64,000 nucleotides of DNA from Mycobacterium decipiens (GCF_963853665.1 NZ_OY970459.1:2852001-2916000), one strand, 5' to 3'. Counted from the stretch's first letter, positions 16,886-27,152 are shown. Program-made: numbers and translations. Notes: a model not told the origin generated them from the sequence alone.

Positions 16886-19513
16886 ATGACTAGTTGGGCG
16901 CGCTTCTGGGCCGTTGACTTTCACGTCCACACACCGGGTTCACAGGATGCAAAAGACGAACACTACGGAGCGCCGGAGGACATCGTCGCTGCCGCCATCG
17001 CAGCCAAGCTCGACGCCATCGTCATCACGGATCACAACACGGTCTCGTGGTGCAAAGACATCGCCGACGCCGCCAATGGCACGCCGTTGGTCGTTCTGCC
17101 CGGTGTCGAAATCAGCACTACCGAGGGGCATCTCCTCGCTGTCTGGGAGCAGGGAACGGACCCGAGCCTGATCGAGGAGGTGCTCGTCAAGCTCAATATC
17201 GGCCAGGCCGACCGAGGCAAGCTGGACATCGCGGCCGATGTCGGCTTTTCTCACGCGGCGGCGAAGGTGGCCGCCTCCGGCGGAGTGGCCATCCCAGCTC
17301 ATATCGAGAAAGACAAGGGCCTGATGCGGCTCACCGTCAAGGCCCACGTAAAGGAGATACTGCTCGACGCCGCCATCAGCGCAGTCGAGGTGGTCCATCT
17401 CGACACGATCGAAGACGTGCGAAACAGCCTTGCCGAGCAGCGGAATCTGGCCTTCGTCCGCGGATCGGACACATGGAACAAGGACCAGAGTTGTCACGCG
17501 CTGTCCGGCATCGGTGCGCGTCGCACATGGATCAAAGCCAGTCGCCCAGACCTCGTCGGCATCCGCCACGCATTGGCCGACCCGGCACTGCGAATCTCCT
17601 TGGAGGAGCCGCCCGCGCCAGCCTCGTACCCGTGCATCGAAGACATCGATTTCATTGGCGGGTTCCTTGGCGGACAACGGATCGAACTCTCTCCGGATCT
17701 GAACTGTCTGCTGGGCGGGACAGGCGCGGGCAAGTCGCTGATTCTGGAGGCGGCACGGTTCGCTCTGAACCAGCAAGTGGACGCCGACGCATTCCCCAAT
17801 ATTCGCCGCGAGATCGACTCTCGCATGGCCAAGGCGCTCATGAACAACAGCATGGTCGTGCTGCACGTGACGTGTGACGGCAAGCGCTACCGGATCGAGC
17901 GCACCTTCAACACCGGTGGAACGCCCGCTGCCCGAGTGCTTCAGCAGACCGGAACCGATTGGGCCGAAGTCGATGTCGACCCCGCAGCCCTTTGTCCAAT
18001 CGCGGCATTTTCCCAAGGGGAGATTCTCGAGTACTCAAGAGAGCCGGTCGGTCGCATGACCCTTGTCGATGCGTCAATCGATCTCGATGAAGTCAACGTG
18101 TCGATCAGCTCGGGTATCGGCGGCCTGCAGGCCAACGCCCGCAAACTGATCGCCGCACGACGCCGTGTCCAGAAGCTGGAGTCCGAGGCCGCTCAGGAGG
18201 CCGAGCTCGCCGAGCAGGTACGTCAACTCACCGACCTGTTCAAGACCGAGACCGTCAAGGAGCAGTCGGGGTGGACCAACGAGCAAACGAGCCTGCGTCG
18301 AGCCATGAAGAGTGTCGATGACATTGAACTTCCCGATTTCGACCTGCCCGACGTCGAGATCAGTGAGTCGGTCGCTGCAAACGCAGGCATCTTCGCCGAG
18401 GTCAGCTCTGCACTTGGACGCCTCCACCAGCGGGTCGGCGCGGGGAGGAAGGAGATCGGCGAGGCACTCGCAGAGGCTTCCGGCGCGCTGGCGCGGATCC
18501 AGGGCGAGTGGACTACTCGGTTTGAGGGATTCAAACGACGCCTCGACGAGGAGCTCGAGAAGATCGACCCTGAGGCCTCGCTGACGTCATTGCGCGCAAG
18601 CCTTGAGCAGCTGCAGTCGAAGCTGACCCAGGCCCAGGCATCGAAAACCGAACTTGACGAACGGGCACTGCCCGAACTGGACAGGCTGCAACGCGAACGT
18701 GAGGAACTCATCGAGGCTCTCCATGATGTGCGGCGCAAGCGTCGTGAAATGCGCCGCGCGCGAGTGGTGGAACTCAATACCAAGGCTGCCGGTTTCGTCA
18801 AGCTGGACATTCCCAGTCAAGGCGATGAGTCCGATTTCCGCAATGCACTTGACAGGATCAAAGTTGGATCACGCGTGAGGGACGACTTCTTGAATCAGCT
18901 TGCGTTGCGGACGCATCCGCTGAAATTTGCCCGGTGCATGTGGACGCAGGACCTCTCAGCCCTCGTGGATACAGAGCACGGAATCGACATGGCCAGTCTC
19001 GCCAAACTGCTGACCAACATAGATGAACGCAACCTCTGGGAAGATCTCTTGGAGCTGCAGTCGATCGACCGTCCGGATGTGCTCACCATCAAGTTCAAGA
19101 AGCCGGACGACGACGCTTACACCGCGATCGAAGAACTTGCCCACGGCCAGAGATGCACCGCGATTCTGGTGATCTTGCTCGCCGACGGCAACACACCGGT
19201 CCTGGTTGACCAACCGGAGGACGCGCTACACGCGCCGTGGATCGAGGAGTACCTCGTCGACCGGCTGCGGTCGTTGCGCGGTAGTCGGCAGTATCTCTTT
19301 GCCACGCGCAGTCCCGGCATCGTAGTCAGCGGCGACGCTGAGCAGATCGTCACGATGAAGGCAACTGCAGGGCACGGCGAAGTCGAAGCTGTGGGCTCAC
19401 TCGAGCGTTACGAACTCAACGCTTTGGCGCTGGAACATCTCGAAGGAGGGCGAATTCCGTTCAGCCGACGTACCTTGAAGCTGAAGGTCTCGGTCGACCC
19501 CCCGGCACCGTAG
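16886..19513 (+). CDS. TrlF-like PHP-domain / SMC-like ATPase (transposon cargo)
   Basis: This 875-residue protein starts at ATG 16886 behind GGAAGGAGG. Residues about 8-235 form a PHP phosphoesterase domain: DFHVHTPGSQD, VITDHNTVSW, PGVEIST, IPAHIEK. An ABC/SMC-type ATPase follows: Walker A GGTGAGKS (Lys283), long coiled-coil arms (about residues 420-650, Glu/Arg/Leu-rich) and a C-terminal Walker B PVLVDQPEDAL. The architecture matches proteins named TrlF-family AAA-like ATPases. Their role is poorly defined, but nuclease-like plus SMC-like ATPase proteins are common in defence islands. It is transcribed toward the convergent hsdR and sits 340 bp from the left end. Confidence 0.82.
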   Translation: MTSWARFWAVDFHVHTPGSQDAKDEHYGAPEDIVAAAIAAKLDAIVITDHNTVSWCKDIADAANGTPLVVLPGVEISTTEGHLLAVWEQGTDPSLIEEVLVKLNIGQADRGKLDIAADVGFSHAAAKVAASGGVAIPAHIEKDKGLMRLTVKAHVKEILLDAAISAVEVVHLDTIEDVRNSLAEQRNLAFVRGSDTWNKDQSCHALSGIGARRTWIKASRPDLVGIRHALADPALRISLEEPPAPASYPCIEDIDFIGGFLGGQRIELSPDLNCLLGGTGAGKSLILEAARFALNQQVDADAFPNIRREIDSRMAKALMNNSMVVLHVTCDGKRYRIERTFNTGGTPAARVLQQTGTDWAEVDVDPAALCPIAAFSQGEILEYSREPVGRMTLVDASIDLDEVNVSISSGIGGLQANARKLIAARRRVQKLESEAAQEAELAEQVRQLTDLFKTETVKEQSGWTNEQTSLRRAMKSVDDIELPDFDLPDVEISESVAANAGIFAEVSSALGRLHQRVGAGRKEIGEALAEASGALARIQGEWTTRFEGFKRRLDEELEKIDPEASLTSLRASLEQLQSKLTQAQASKTELDERALPELDRLQREREELIEALHDVRRKRREMRRARVVELNTKAAGFVKLDIPSQGDESDFRNALDRIKVGSRVRDDFLNQLALRTHPLKFARCMWTQDLSALVDTEHGIDMASLAKLLTNIDERNLWEDLLELQSIDRPDVLTIKFKKPDDDAYTAIEELAHGQRCTAILVILLADGNTPVLVDQPEDALHAPWIEEYLVDRLRSLRGSRQYLFATRSPGIVVSGDAEQIVTMKATAGHGEVEAVGSLERYELNALALEHLEGGRIPFSRRTLKLKVSVDPPAP

Positions 19514-19752
19514 AGAGATGTTTACCTGCGACGACGCCTGGACGGGCTGAGTCGTGTTGACGATGATGCTGTTGGTCAACGTGTTCTAAGTGACTCGCAC
19601 TCTGACGCTCGCGGCTGGCATCAATTTCGATGAGGGGTTCTGGGCACGAGAAATCAATTCGTGCATGGGTTCTCGGTCACTGCTGCGAGTATCGGCTGCC
19701 TGAGCGGCTTAAGCGCCGCCTACGAAAGCGCGACAATTTGACCCACACCGCA

Positions 19753-22700
19753 TCAAACTTGCCGCCCCGCGAGGTATGCGTCGACATCATCCTCAGGCCA
19801 GACTCGGGTCGTGTTGTTCACGCGTACGAAGAAGACCCTTTCGTCCTTGCTCGTTTTCGCCCACGCCCCAGCACCGTAGCGACCAACATCGACACGGCAT
19901 ATCTCTTTCCCTTCGTGCACAACGATTCTGGCCCGCACCAGAGTCGTCGGGTTGTGACCGAGTGCGTTGATCAAGTGCGTGGTTAGCCAGTTCACGAAAC
20001 CATCGCCATTGGGCGGTTTCACGCAGTCATAATCAGGATCGAGCCCGAGGACCGCACGCTGGTTGTCGACACCGATCAGGAGGGTTCCGCCATCTGTGTT
20101 GAGGAACGCTGCGATGGTCTTGACCACTGCGTCTTCCATCGCCTTGTTCCTTCGGCTTTCCCGAACATCCCACCTGGCCGTGGACTTGAACTCAACCGAG
20201 AAATCCTCATCATTCTCGATCAGTTGCTCGACAGTGCGTAGCTGCGCTTCTCTCCGGTGGAGTTCGTCCGCAACGCGTGCTGCGATCTCTTCGTTGGTGC
20301 GGATCAGCTCGATCACTTCATCGCTCATACTCGCCAAGTCCGGCAGCTCAAGGGTGGCCACCGGCACACCAGAGGGCACAGGCTGCACATGTTCCCCGCG
20401 GTACACCGTTGATCCGTCATCGCCGTACGCGCTCAAGAGGTGGTCAAACACTGCCTGAACTTTGGAGTTGAACAGATCGAACGGGTATGGGTCCGCCGGC
20501 AAAGTCTCGTCCAGTACTTGTCGGATAGTCGATTTCACGTCAGCGGCTGTCGCAGCTTTCCGACGCCAATCCAGCACGACCTTGTCATGGACGTGCGAGA
20601 GCAGCCGCTTGGCGCTGGACTTCACGACGGCACGCTCATCGTCTGTGAGCACTGGATCAGGCTTGGTGAGCAGGTCGAAAATGGCCAGCTCTTCTTCGCT
20701 CAAGTCCTCACGTGCAGCGCGTTGCTCCTCATCAGTGAGAGTGCGAGAAAGCTCGATCAATCGCCGCAGGTACTCATCGATGTTGACGCTGCCGGCGTTG
20801 TACTCATCGATTAGATCCTCGATCCGCTGAACGAGGTCGTAACGGGTCGGGTTGCGCGTCGCCGCAGATGCTGCCCGCTGTTTCAGTAACTCAGCAAGCC
20901 GGTCGGTCTCGGCGCGTTTACGTCCAGCGAATTGGGCTGCCAGAGCGTCGAAGTCGATTTGCGATAGGTCGATGAGAGGATCTGGCTCGCTGCCTTCTGC
21001 GGCAGCTCGGATGACGTACTCCTCAGCACCGACGGACCGGTCAAGCAGTGCGTCCACAGCATCTGACACGGCGGATATGTCGGCCTTCGCTGGCCGGGTT
21101 ACATCGGCGATCCGCTCGGCGACAACCCGGATTGCAGCCACAGTCTGCTGGAGGGAGGCAGCTTTGGGATCGGGGAGTAGTCCCTTGAAGAGCTTGCGTA
21201 CTTGCCGTGCGCTGGCCATGAACGTTGTGCGCACATCCTCATCGACCAACAGCGCTTCCACCGCGGCATCACGCAATGCGATGTGTTCGAATCCCGAGGC
21301 ATCACGAAGTGCCGGAAGATCAACGCCTTGGGCGGCGCAGAAGGCTACGAGGTTGTCGATCGCGGAGGTCAGCTCGCCAAACAGCGCATCAAGATCCTGG
21401 ATCGGCGACCCAATGTCGCTCTCGGCGTGCGCGGCGCCGTAGATCGCCAAGGCCTTCTCAAGGTTTCGGAACACGCCGACGTAGTCGACGATCAGGCCGT
21501 TGTCCTTGTCCGGGAACACCCGGTTTGCACGCGCGATCGTCTGCATCAAGGTGTGGTTGCGCATTGGCCGGTCGAGATAGATCGTCGACACGCTGGGAGC
21601 GTCGAACCCGGTTATCCACATCGCGCATACGAAGACCAACCGCAATGGATCTTCGGCATCCTTGAACCTCTCGGCCAGATTCTCGCGGTTCATCCGCTCG
21701 CGGTGCGGACGGATGTCCAAGCCGACGCTGTCGAGTGCGGCTATTTCGTTCTGGCCCTGGGAGACGACAACTGCCATATCCGTCGTCTCCATTAGTTTGA
21801 TTCGACTTGCCAGCCAGGGCCTTTCGAGCTCAGGGAGGGCGTCGTGCTGCGTCCGCAATTCTGCAAGGTGCTCATCCCATGCCGCACGTACGTAGTCGTA
21901 CATGCGAACTGCGGCGGCTTTATCCAGTCCGACGTACATCGCCTTGCCCGTGAAACCACGTCCTACAAAATGCGTGACGAGGTCTTGCGCAATCTTGCGG
22001 AGCCGTTCTGGACGGGTCAGCAGGGTGTACTGCTTGCCGAATCGCCGAGCGAGCTGGCCTTCTGCTGCCTCGTCGAGTTCTGCCGCCTCCAAGAGACTCT
22101 CGAGTTCTTCCTCGAAATCCTCATTGACGAGCTGCAGCTCTGGTATTCGGTTCTCGTAGTAGAGCGGAACTGTCGCTCCGTCTTCGATGGCGGCGCGGAA
22201 GTTGTATGTACTGACGTAATCGCCGAACTGCTGCTTGGTGAGCTCCTCACCGACGATCAGCGGGGTTCCGGTGAAGCCCATGAAGGAAGCATTTGGCAAC
22301 GCGCGTCGCATATTCAGTGCGAGAGTGTCGTATTGGCTTCGGTGTGCTTCGTCGGTGATGACTATGACGTCAGATCGGTCCGACAGCACCGGCATCGACT
22401 TCTCGCCCTTGCCCGGTTGAAACTTGTGGATCAGCGTGAAGACATAGCGGTGGTCTGCGGAGAGTAACTCGCGCAGGTGGGCGATGGAGGAGGCGTGGAC
22501 CTTGGCTTCCGCAGGTATCGCGCCGGCGTCGGCGAACTCGCCATGCAACTGAAGGTCGAGTTCTGTGCGGTCTGTGACAATCACAAAGGTCCACGCGCCC
22601 GGAATCTGCCGCAGGACCTTCTGCGTGAACCACAACATCGAGAGCGACTTGCCTGAACCCTGCGTGTGCCAAAAGACGCCGAGCCGCTTGTCACCTGTCC

Positions 22701-23559
22701 CACGCACCTGGTAAAGGTTGTCGATCGCGGCATTGACACCGTGGTGCTGATGGCTACGAGCGACCGCCTTGATCAGGCCGCCCGGCCTTTCGATGTAGGC
22801 GACGAAGTTCTCGATTAGGTCCAGCAGGATGTGCGGCGTGCAGGTGCCTCGGATCGCAGTCTCCAAGGCGATGCCGCCGCGGTTGCTCTGGGCGTCGATA
22901 ACGGTCCAGTCACCAAAGAACTCCCACGATGCGTAGGTAGCCCCAACCTTCGCGTCTCGTCCGTTGGAGAGAACGATGAGTCCGTTTGGCACGAAAAGCT
23001 GTGGAATTGTGTCGCGGTAGTCGGTGAGGTTCTCGTCGTATGCCGCCTTCACAGGGCGGTTGGGGTCCTTAAATTCAAACAGCACCAATGGGATGCCGTT
23101 GACGAACAGCACCGTATCGGTCCGTCGACGGTACAGGTCGCCTGCGAACCACATTTGCGGAACGGCGACCCACTCGTTCTTCGTCGAAACACGAAAGTCG
23201 ACGTACTGCACCGTCGCGTACCGCCGCTCGCCGTGTTCGTCCGTCCACTCGGCACGGTAACCGTCACGCAACAGCTTGTAGACTTCCCGATTCGCGCGCA
23301 CCCTGTCCATCAGCGACCGGTCCCGCGCGATAGCGGTTAGCGCTTCCTCGCGAATTGTCTCGGGGATGAGCGGATTTAGGTCACGGAGGGCATCGCGGAG
23401 CCGATGCGTAAGCACGACATCGTGCATCGATTCGCGGCCCAAAGTTCCTCCAGGGCCGAAGGTTTCTTGGAATCCGCTAACGACAGTCCAGCCAAGCTGT
23501 TCAAGCAAGGCGAGGCTGGGCCGCTCCACCAGACCAGCTTCGGTGTACGGCCCTGTCAT
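19753..23559 (-). CDS. hsdR: Type I restriction enzyme R subunit with C-terminal AlbA_2-like domain
   Basis: This 1268-residue protein starts at the ATG that shares a base with the hsdS stop (TAATG at 23561-23557). The N-terminal nuclease region has LVLFEFKDPN (the D...ExK fold's ExK as EFK). The SF2 translocase motor shows Walker A FWHTQGSGKS, DEAH in VITDEAHRSQYD, FTGTP and, in the second RecA domain, TGFDAPSVSTIYLDRP and IARANRV. A helical region follows. The last ~150 residues (1119-1268: VEFKSTARWD, AAFLNTDGGTLLIGVDNQR) are an AlbA_2/Schlafen-type domain, which standard HsdR proteins such as EcoR124 lack. With HsdM and HsdS it cleaves unmethylated foreign DNA after translocation. Confidence 0.92.
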   Translation of the reverse strand: MTGPYTEAGLVERPSLALLEQLGWTVVSGFQETFGPGGTLGRESMHDVVLTHRLRDALRDLNPLIPETIREEALTAIARDRSLMDRVRANREVYKLLRDGYRAEWTDEHGERRYATVQYVDFRVSTKNEWVAVPQMWFAGDLYRRRTDTVLFVNGIPLVLFEFKDPNRPVKAAYDENLTDYRDTIPQLFVPNGLIVLSNGRDAKVGATYASWEFFGDWTVIDAQSNRGGIALETAIRGTCTPHILLDLIENFVAYIERPGGLIKAVARSHQHHGVNAAIDNLYQVRGTGDKRLGVFWHTQGSGKSLSMLWFTQKVLRQIPGAWTFVIVTDRTELDLQLHGEFADAGAIPAEAKVHASSIAHLRELLSADHRYVFTLIHKFQPGKGEKSMPVLSDRSDVIVITDEAHRSQYDTLALNMRRALPNASFMGFTGTPLIVGEELTKQQFGDYVSTYNFRAAIEDGATVPLYYENRIPELQLVNEDFEEELESLLEAAELDEAAEGQLARRFGKQYTLLTRPERLRKIAQDLVTHFVGRGFTGKAMYVGLDKAAAVRMYDYVRAAWDEHLAELRTQHDALPELERPWLASRIKLMETTDMAVVVSQGQNEIAALDSVGLDIRPHRERMNRENLAERFKDAEDPLRLVFVCAMWITGFDAPSVSTIYLDRPMRNHTLMQTIARANRVFPDKDNGLIVDYVGVFRNLEKALAIYGAAHAESDIGSPIQDLDALFGELTSAIDNLVAFCAAQGVDLPALRDASGFEHIALRDAAVEALLVDEDVRTTFMASARQVRKLFKGLLPDPKAASLQQTVAAIRVVAERIADVTRPAKADISAVSDAVDALLDRSVGAEEYVIRAAAEGSEPDPLIDLSQIDFDALAAQFAGRKRAETDRLAELLKQRAASAATRNPTRYDLVQRIEDLIDEYNAGSVNIDEYLRRLIELSRTLTDEEQRAAREDLSEEELAIFDLLTKPDPVLTDDERAVVKSSAKRLLSHVHDKVVLDWRRKAATAADVKSTIRQVLDETLPADPYPFDLFNSKVQAVFDHLLSAYGDDGSTVYRGEHVQPVPSGVPVATLELPDLASMSDEVIELIRTNEEIAARVADELHRREAQLRTVEQLIENDEDFSVEFKSTARWDVRESRRNKAMEDAVVKTIAAFLNTDGGTLLIGVDNQRAVLGLDPDYDCVKPPNGDGFVNWLTTHLINALGHNPTTLVRARIVVHEGKEICRVDVGRYGAGAWAKTSKDERVFFVRVNNTTRVWPEDDVDAYLAGRQV

Positions 23560-24737
23560 TACGCCACCGCCCCTTGGGCCAGCGAGTCTAGATCCAGCCG
23601 GGAGATGTCGATTTGCCCAGTGACGAGCTTTGGCAGGAGCAGGTCTCGCATCTTTGCAAGGCACTGATTTTGCCGTTCCAACGCTGAACCTTCCGAGGCT
23701 AACGCTTCGGACATCTTGGCGAACTCGATCATCAGTCGATCAGGAGGTCTAATGAATGGCTTGCTGTAGGCGAGGTCGCGGCTCAGACCCGGAACTGCGG
23801 CGTGGGTATTGAGGAACTCCGTTCGGCGCAGTTGTTCGACGATGAATCTGAACGGCAGAGCCGACTCGACGAAGTATGTCGTATCGATTGGCCAGCACGG
23901 ACCATCGATCCATGTCACGCTGCCAACATTGCCCTTTCTTCCGACGACAATTGCTGGACCGGCGACTTGGGCATCATTGTGCCACCCAACAATGCCGGAT
24001 GAACCCACGACTGCAACGTCACCACCACTGCGGGCATCGGCCTTCAGCGCCTTTCCATACTTCAGTTCGATAACTCCGCCCAGGGTGAGGGCGTGCCAGC
24101 CCTCGGGGATTGGACCGACAGACGAGTCAACCAGAGGCACGTCCTCGTGGCCGGGAAACCGGAACCGTACAAACCACTCGCGGTAGCTTGTCCGCACGAT
24201 CTCTTCCAGTACCTGGACTCGTCGCCCATTGTTCTTGATCAGGCCATCGAGCACGTCAAGGATTCGCCCAACAATCTCCTGCATCGGACGAGGCAGCAGA
24301 GGAACCACTACCGCTCGTAGTTCAGGTTGCCGAATGCCGCTCACGGTGGTTCCGCTGGCACGGCGCATAAGGCTTGCTCGGGCCTGCGGCGACCTCAGAT
24401 AGTGAAAAAAGAATTGCGGGTCAACTTTCGCGCAGTCGGGTCTCAACAGAATCACCCGCTGCGCCAGCGCGATGCGCGCATCACTCCCTACCTGCGCAAC
24501 TTCGCCGAGCGGCGCTTCTGTAGTAATGAGAATGTCACCCGCACTCGGTAAGCCACGCCGCATCCAGCTGTCGTAGATTTCTTCCGCGATGTACTCGCGA
24601 GGTTCTGGCAGAATGATGCCGCCCTTAATCACCTTCGCTGTTATCAGTGGGACGCCGGACGGTGACTTGGGTGGAGTCTTGCCTCGGTAATCGATCAGAG
24701 CTTCAATCAAGTCCCCGATTGCACGATTCTCGCTCAC
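23559..24737 (-). CDS. hsdS: Type I restriction-modification specificity subunit
   Basis: This 392-residue protein starts at ATG 24737, overlapping the hsdM stop (ATGA), and its stop overlaps hsdR. Two target-recognition domains are visible. The first (about 1-155) contains DYRGKTPPKS and GDILITTEAPLGEVAQV; a helical spacer follows (QEIVGRILDVLDGLIKNNGR). The second (about 210-360) contains VGRKGNVGSV. A C-terminal helical repeat (ALERQNQCLAKMRDLLLPKL) completes the usual pseudo-two-fold design. It sets the bipartite DNA sequence recognised by the complex; that sequence cannot be read from the protein here. Confidence 0.93.
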   Translation of the reverse strand: MSENRAIGDLIEALIDYRGKTPPKSPSGVPLITAKVIKGGIILPEPREYIAEEIYDSWMRRGLPSAGDILITTEAPLGEVAQVGSDARIALAQRVILLRPDCAKVDPQFFFHYLRSPQARASLMRRASGTTVSGIRQPELRAVVVPLLPRPMQEIVGRILDVLDGLIKNNGRRVQVLEEIVRTSYREWFVRFRFPGHEDVPLVDSSVGPIPEGWHALTLGGVIELKYGKALKADARSGGDVAVVGSSGIVGWHNDAQVAGPAIVVGRKGNVGSVTWIDGPCWPIDTTYFVESALPFRFIVEQLRRTEFLNTHAAVPGLSRDLAYSKPFIRPPDRLMIEFAKMSEALASEGSALERQNQCLAKMRDLLLPKLVTGQIDISRLDLDSLAQGAVA

Positions 24738-26284
24738 GCGTCCAAAACTCCCTGGACAGCAGCATCGACTTGGGCTCGAAGCACGAGGGCTTCGTCGCTG
24801 AGCCGTGAGAATTCCTCGTACAAGCCAGCGACCTTCTCGAGGAAGTCCTCACCATCTTCCTCGACTGCTGCAGTCCCGGCATAGCGCCCCGGGTTGAGGC
24901 TCCAGCCTTGTGCTTCAATCTCGGAGCGGGTTGCGGTCTTGCATAGCCCCGGAATATCGACGTACCTCCCATCCGGAAAGTACTCGTTAACAAGTGCTGC
25001 GCTGCCGTCGGCAGTCTCAAGCTGTTCGCCGCGATAGAGTCGAACAACGTTGGCGAGGAACTCGATCTGTTCTGGAAGGAAGTCCCGGTGCGCGCGATCA
25101 ATCTGTCGGTAAAGGTGCCGCGCATCGATGAACAAAACCGCGTCTTCGCGCTCCGTCCCTGACTTACCGCGGTCGAGGAACCACAATGTCACCGGCAGAG
25201 TGACGGTGTAGAAGAAGTTCGTACCGATCGCGACCATCACATCGACCGCGCCGGATTCAATCAACTTCTGCCGAATGTCTCGTTCCGAGTGCCCCGCATC
25301 ACCGGCCGAGTTCGCCATGACGAACCCAGCGCGCCCCTTGGTGCTCAACGCTGAGTTAAAAAGCTGAATCCACAAGTAGTTTGCGTTGTCAGGCTTTGGA
25401 ACCCCGAACGCGAAACGCTTGTCGCCGGCCAGTTTGTCCTTGTCGACCTTGTCCACGTTGAATGGGGGGTTCGCCATGACGAAGTCGAATGCTTCCACCG
25501 AATCGTGTGGATCCTCGTAGTAACTGTTACCGAGGCGAATGTCACCCGACAACCCGTGGAGTGCGAGGTTCATCTTCGCAAGCGGAACCGTTCCCTCCTT
25601 CTGCTCGACGCCGAACACCGAGAGCTCTCGGGCAGCCGACTTATGATGTCGCTCAACGAACTTTGCGGATTGCACGAACATGCCACCGGACCCGCACGCA
25701 GGATCGAGCACCCGTCCGTGGAACGGCTCGATGATCTCCACGATCAGCCGGACAATCGAGTAGGGAGTAAAGAACTCACCGCCGAGACGGCCCTCGCTGG
25801 CCGCGAAGTTAGACAGAAAGTCCTCATAGATAAGGCCGAACGCATCACCGGACAGCTGGCGCGGCAGCGGAGCGAACAGCCGCAACAGCTCGGTGAGCGT
25901 GGACTTCTCCATGCGTTGGTAACCCCGCGGCAGCACGTCGCGCAGTTCTGGGTTCGCCTCCTCGATCGCCTTCATCGCCTCGTCGATCGCCTTGCCGAGG
26001 TTCTGGCTCTCAGGAAGGTCGACCAGGTGCGAGAGGCGGGCCGCGTCGGGCACATATAGCGCCGACTTGGCGCGATAGTCGTCCGGTGTCACCGGCCGGC
26101 GGGCCGTGGCCTTGGCCTCCAACTCGGGCCGGACCTGCTCGAACCGAAACTCCGCATAGGCGAGGAAGATCAGCCCAAGCACTGGGCCCCGATACTCGGC
26201 GGGGGAAAGCGTCGAGTTCGCACGCAGCTCGTCGGCGGCGGCCCAGAGCGTGCGACGGACTTGTGCAAGATCATCGGTTTTCAA
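24734..26284 (-). CDS. hsdM: Type I restriction-modification N6-adenine methyltransferase subunit
   Basis: This 516-residue protein most likely starts at TTG 26284, with GGAAGG about 10 nt upstream. The N-terminal helical domain (LWAAADELRANSTLSPAEYR) is typical of HsdM. Motif I is VLDPACGSGGMFVQS and motif IV is DFVMANPPFNVD (NPPF, N6-adenine methylation). It lies only 37 bp after tniQ on the same strand and overlaps hsdS by 4 bp, so the R-M genes may be transcribed together with the transposition genes. Confidence 0.93.
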   Translation of the reverse strand: MKTDDLAQVRRTLWAAADELRANSTLSPAEYRGPVLGLIFLAYAEFRFEQVRPELEAKATARRPVTPDDYRAKSALYVPDAARLSHLVDLPESQNLGKAIDEAMKAIEEANPELRDVLPRGYQRMEKSTLTELLRLFAPLPRQLSGDAFGLIYEDFLSNFAASEGRLGGEFFTPYSIVRLIVEIIEPFHGRVLDPACGSGGMFVQSAKFVERHHKSAARELSVFGVEQKEGTVPLAKMNLALHGLSGDIRLGNSYYEDPHDSVEAFDFVMANPPFNVDKVDKDKLAGDKRFAFGVPKPDNANYLWIQLFNSALSTKGRAGFVMANSAGDAGHSERDIRQKLIESGAVDVMVAIGTNFFYTVTLPVTLWFLDRGKSGTEREDAVLFIDARHLYRQIDRAHRDFLPEQIEFLANVVRLYRGEQLETADGSAALVNEYFPDGRYVDIPGLCKTATRSEIEAQGWSLNPGRYAGTAAVEEDGEDFLEKVAGLYEEFSRLSDEALVLRAQVDAAVQGVLDA

Positions 26285-26321
26285 ACTGTCTCGCCTTCCT
26301 TGCCCCGCACGGGGCTCTCAT

Positions 26322-27152
26322 TCAAGGTGCATCAATGAACCGCAAAATGTTGTAGTAGGTGTCCCGCATCGGAACCCCATAAATGCGGGCATCCCGCCGA
26401 CGTGCGGCCAGGTGCGTCACTGCCGTCCAGACGCGGTTGGTCGCTCGCCACGGTTCCGCATCGTTGCGAGCGGGGATTACCTTCTCCACTTCTCTCGCGA
26501 CCAACGCATTGCGCTGAGTCGCGTCAGTGTCAGGATCGGTCGCTGCGCGGAGGAATCCGGGCAGGGCAAGTAATCGTGCGATCTTGACTTGCTCTGAATA
26601 CGTCAGCGCATTGACGTCATCGATGCCGAACTGGTTTCTACGGCGGGCGATCTCGCTGGCTCCGATGATCCCTGGGCTGGCACACTCTCGGCCGATCAGC
26701 ATCGGCAGGGAATCGTGCAGGACATCGCGGGGCCCCAGGTGGCGCCGAAAGTGTCGCTCTGCGGCGAGTGCAGGGTAGTAGCCGTGCAGGTCGATCTGCG
26801 GAGAGCCGAGCCACTGCCGGTGCCGTACGCAGACGAGCCCGATGCCCGCGAGCCTTCCGCGAGCGGGCTCACCCTTTGTGCAGCGGAGGCACAGAGCTCG
26901 CTCGGTCACCTCTTGGTCGAGCACGCGCTCGGGCGCGGTGAACGCATCTGATCGAAGCCCACCGAGGTCTCGCCATGCCTGCAGACGATCAGGATTGCGT
27001 CGCTGCCTAGAACGGACGACCCCACGTTCCCGCAAGGCATGTTCGATATCGGACGGCATGCAGAAGTTCCGAGCGGCGTGGCGCCGAACATAGGAGTCCA
27101 GGTTTTCGCCGTGGTATAGACGGGTGCGCACGGGGAGAGGTGCCATGCTCAT
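26322..27152 (-). CDS. tniQ: TniQ/TnsD-family target-selection protein
   Basis: This 276-residue protein starts at ATG 27152, overlapping the tnsC stop (ATGA). The N-terminus PLPVRTRLYHGENLDSYVRR is the TniQ signature. A zinc-finger segment CLRCTKGEPARGRLAG... CVRH (CxxC-x17-CxxH) follows. The length is close to the short TniQ proteins of Tn5053-like and CRISPR-associated transposons and much shorter than Tn7 TnsD. In the family it links target recognition to the TnsC ATPase. No guide-RNA genes are nearby, so it presumably recognises DNA or another protein directly. Confidence 0.87.
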   Translation of the reverse strand: MSMAPLPVRTRLYHGENLDSYVRRHAARNFCMPSDIEHALRERGVVRSRQRRNPDRLQAWRDLGGLRSDAFTAPERVLDQEVTERALCLRCTKGEPARGRLAGIGLVCVRHRQWLGSPQIDLHGYYPALAAERHFRRHLGPRDVLHDSLPMLIGRECASPGIIGASEIARRRNQFGIDDVNALTYSEQVKIARLLALPGFLRAATDPDTDATQRNALVAREVEKVIPARNDAEPWRATNRVWTAVTHLAARRRDARIYGVPMRDTYYNILRFIDAP

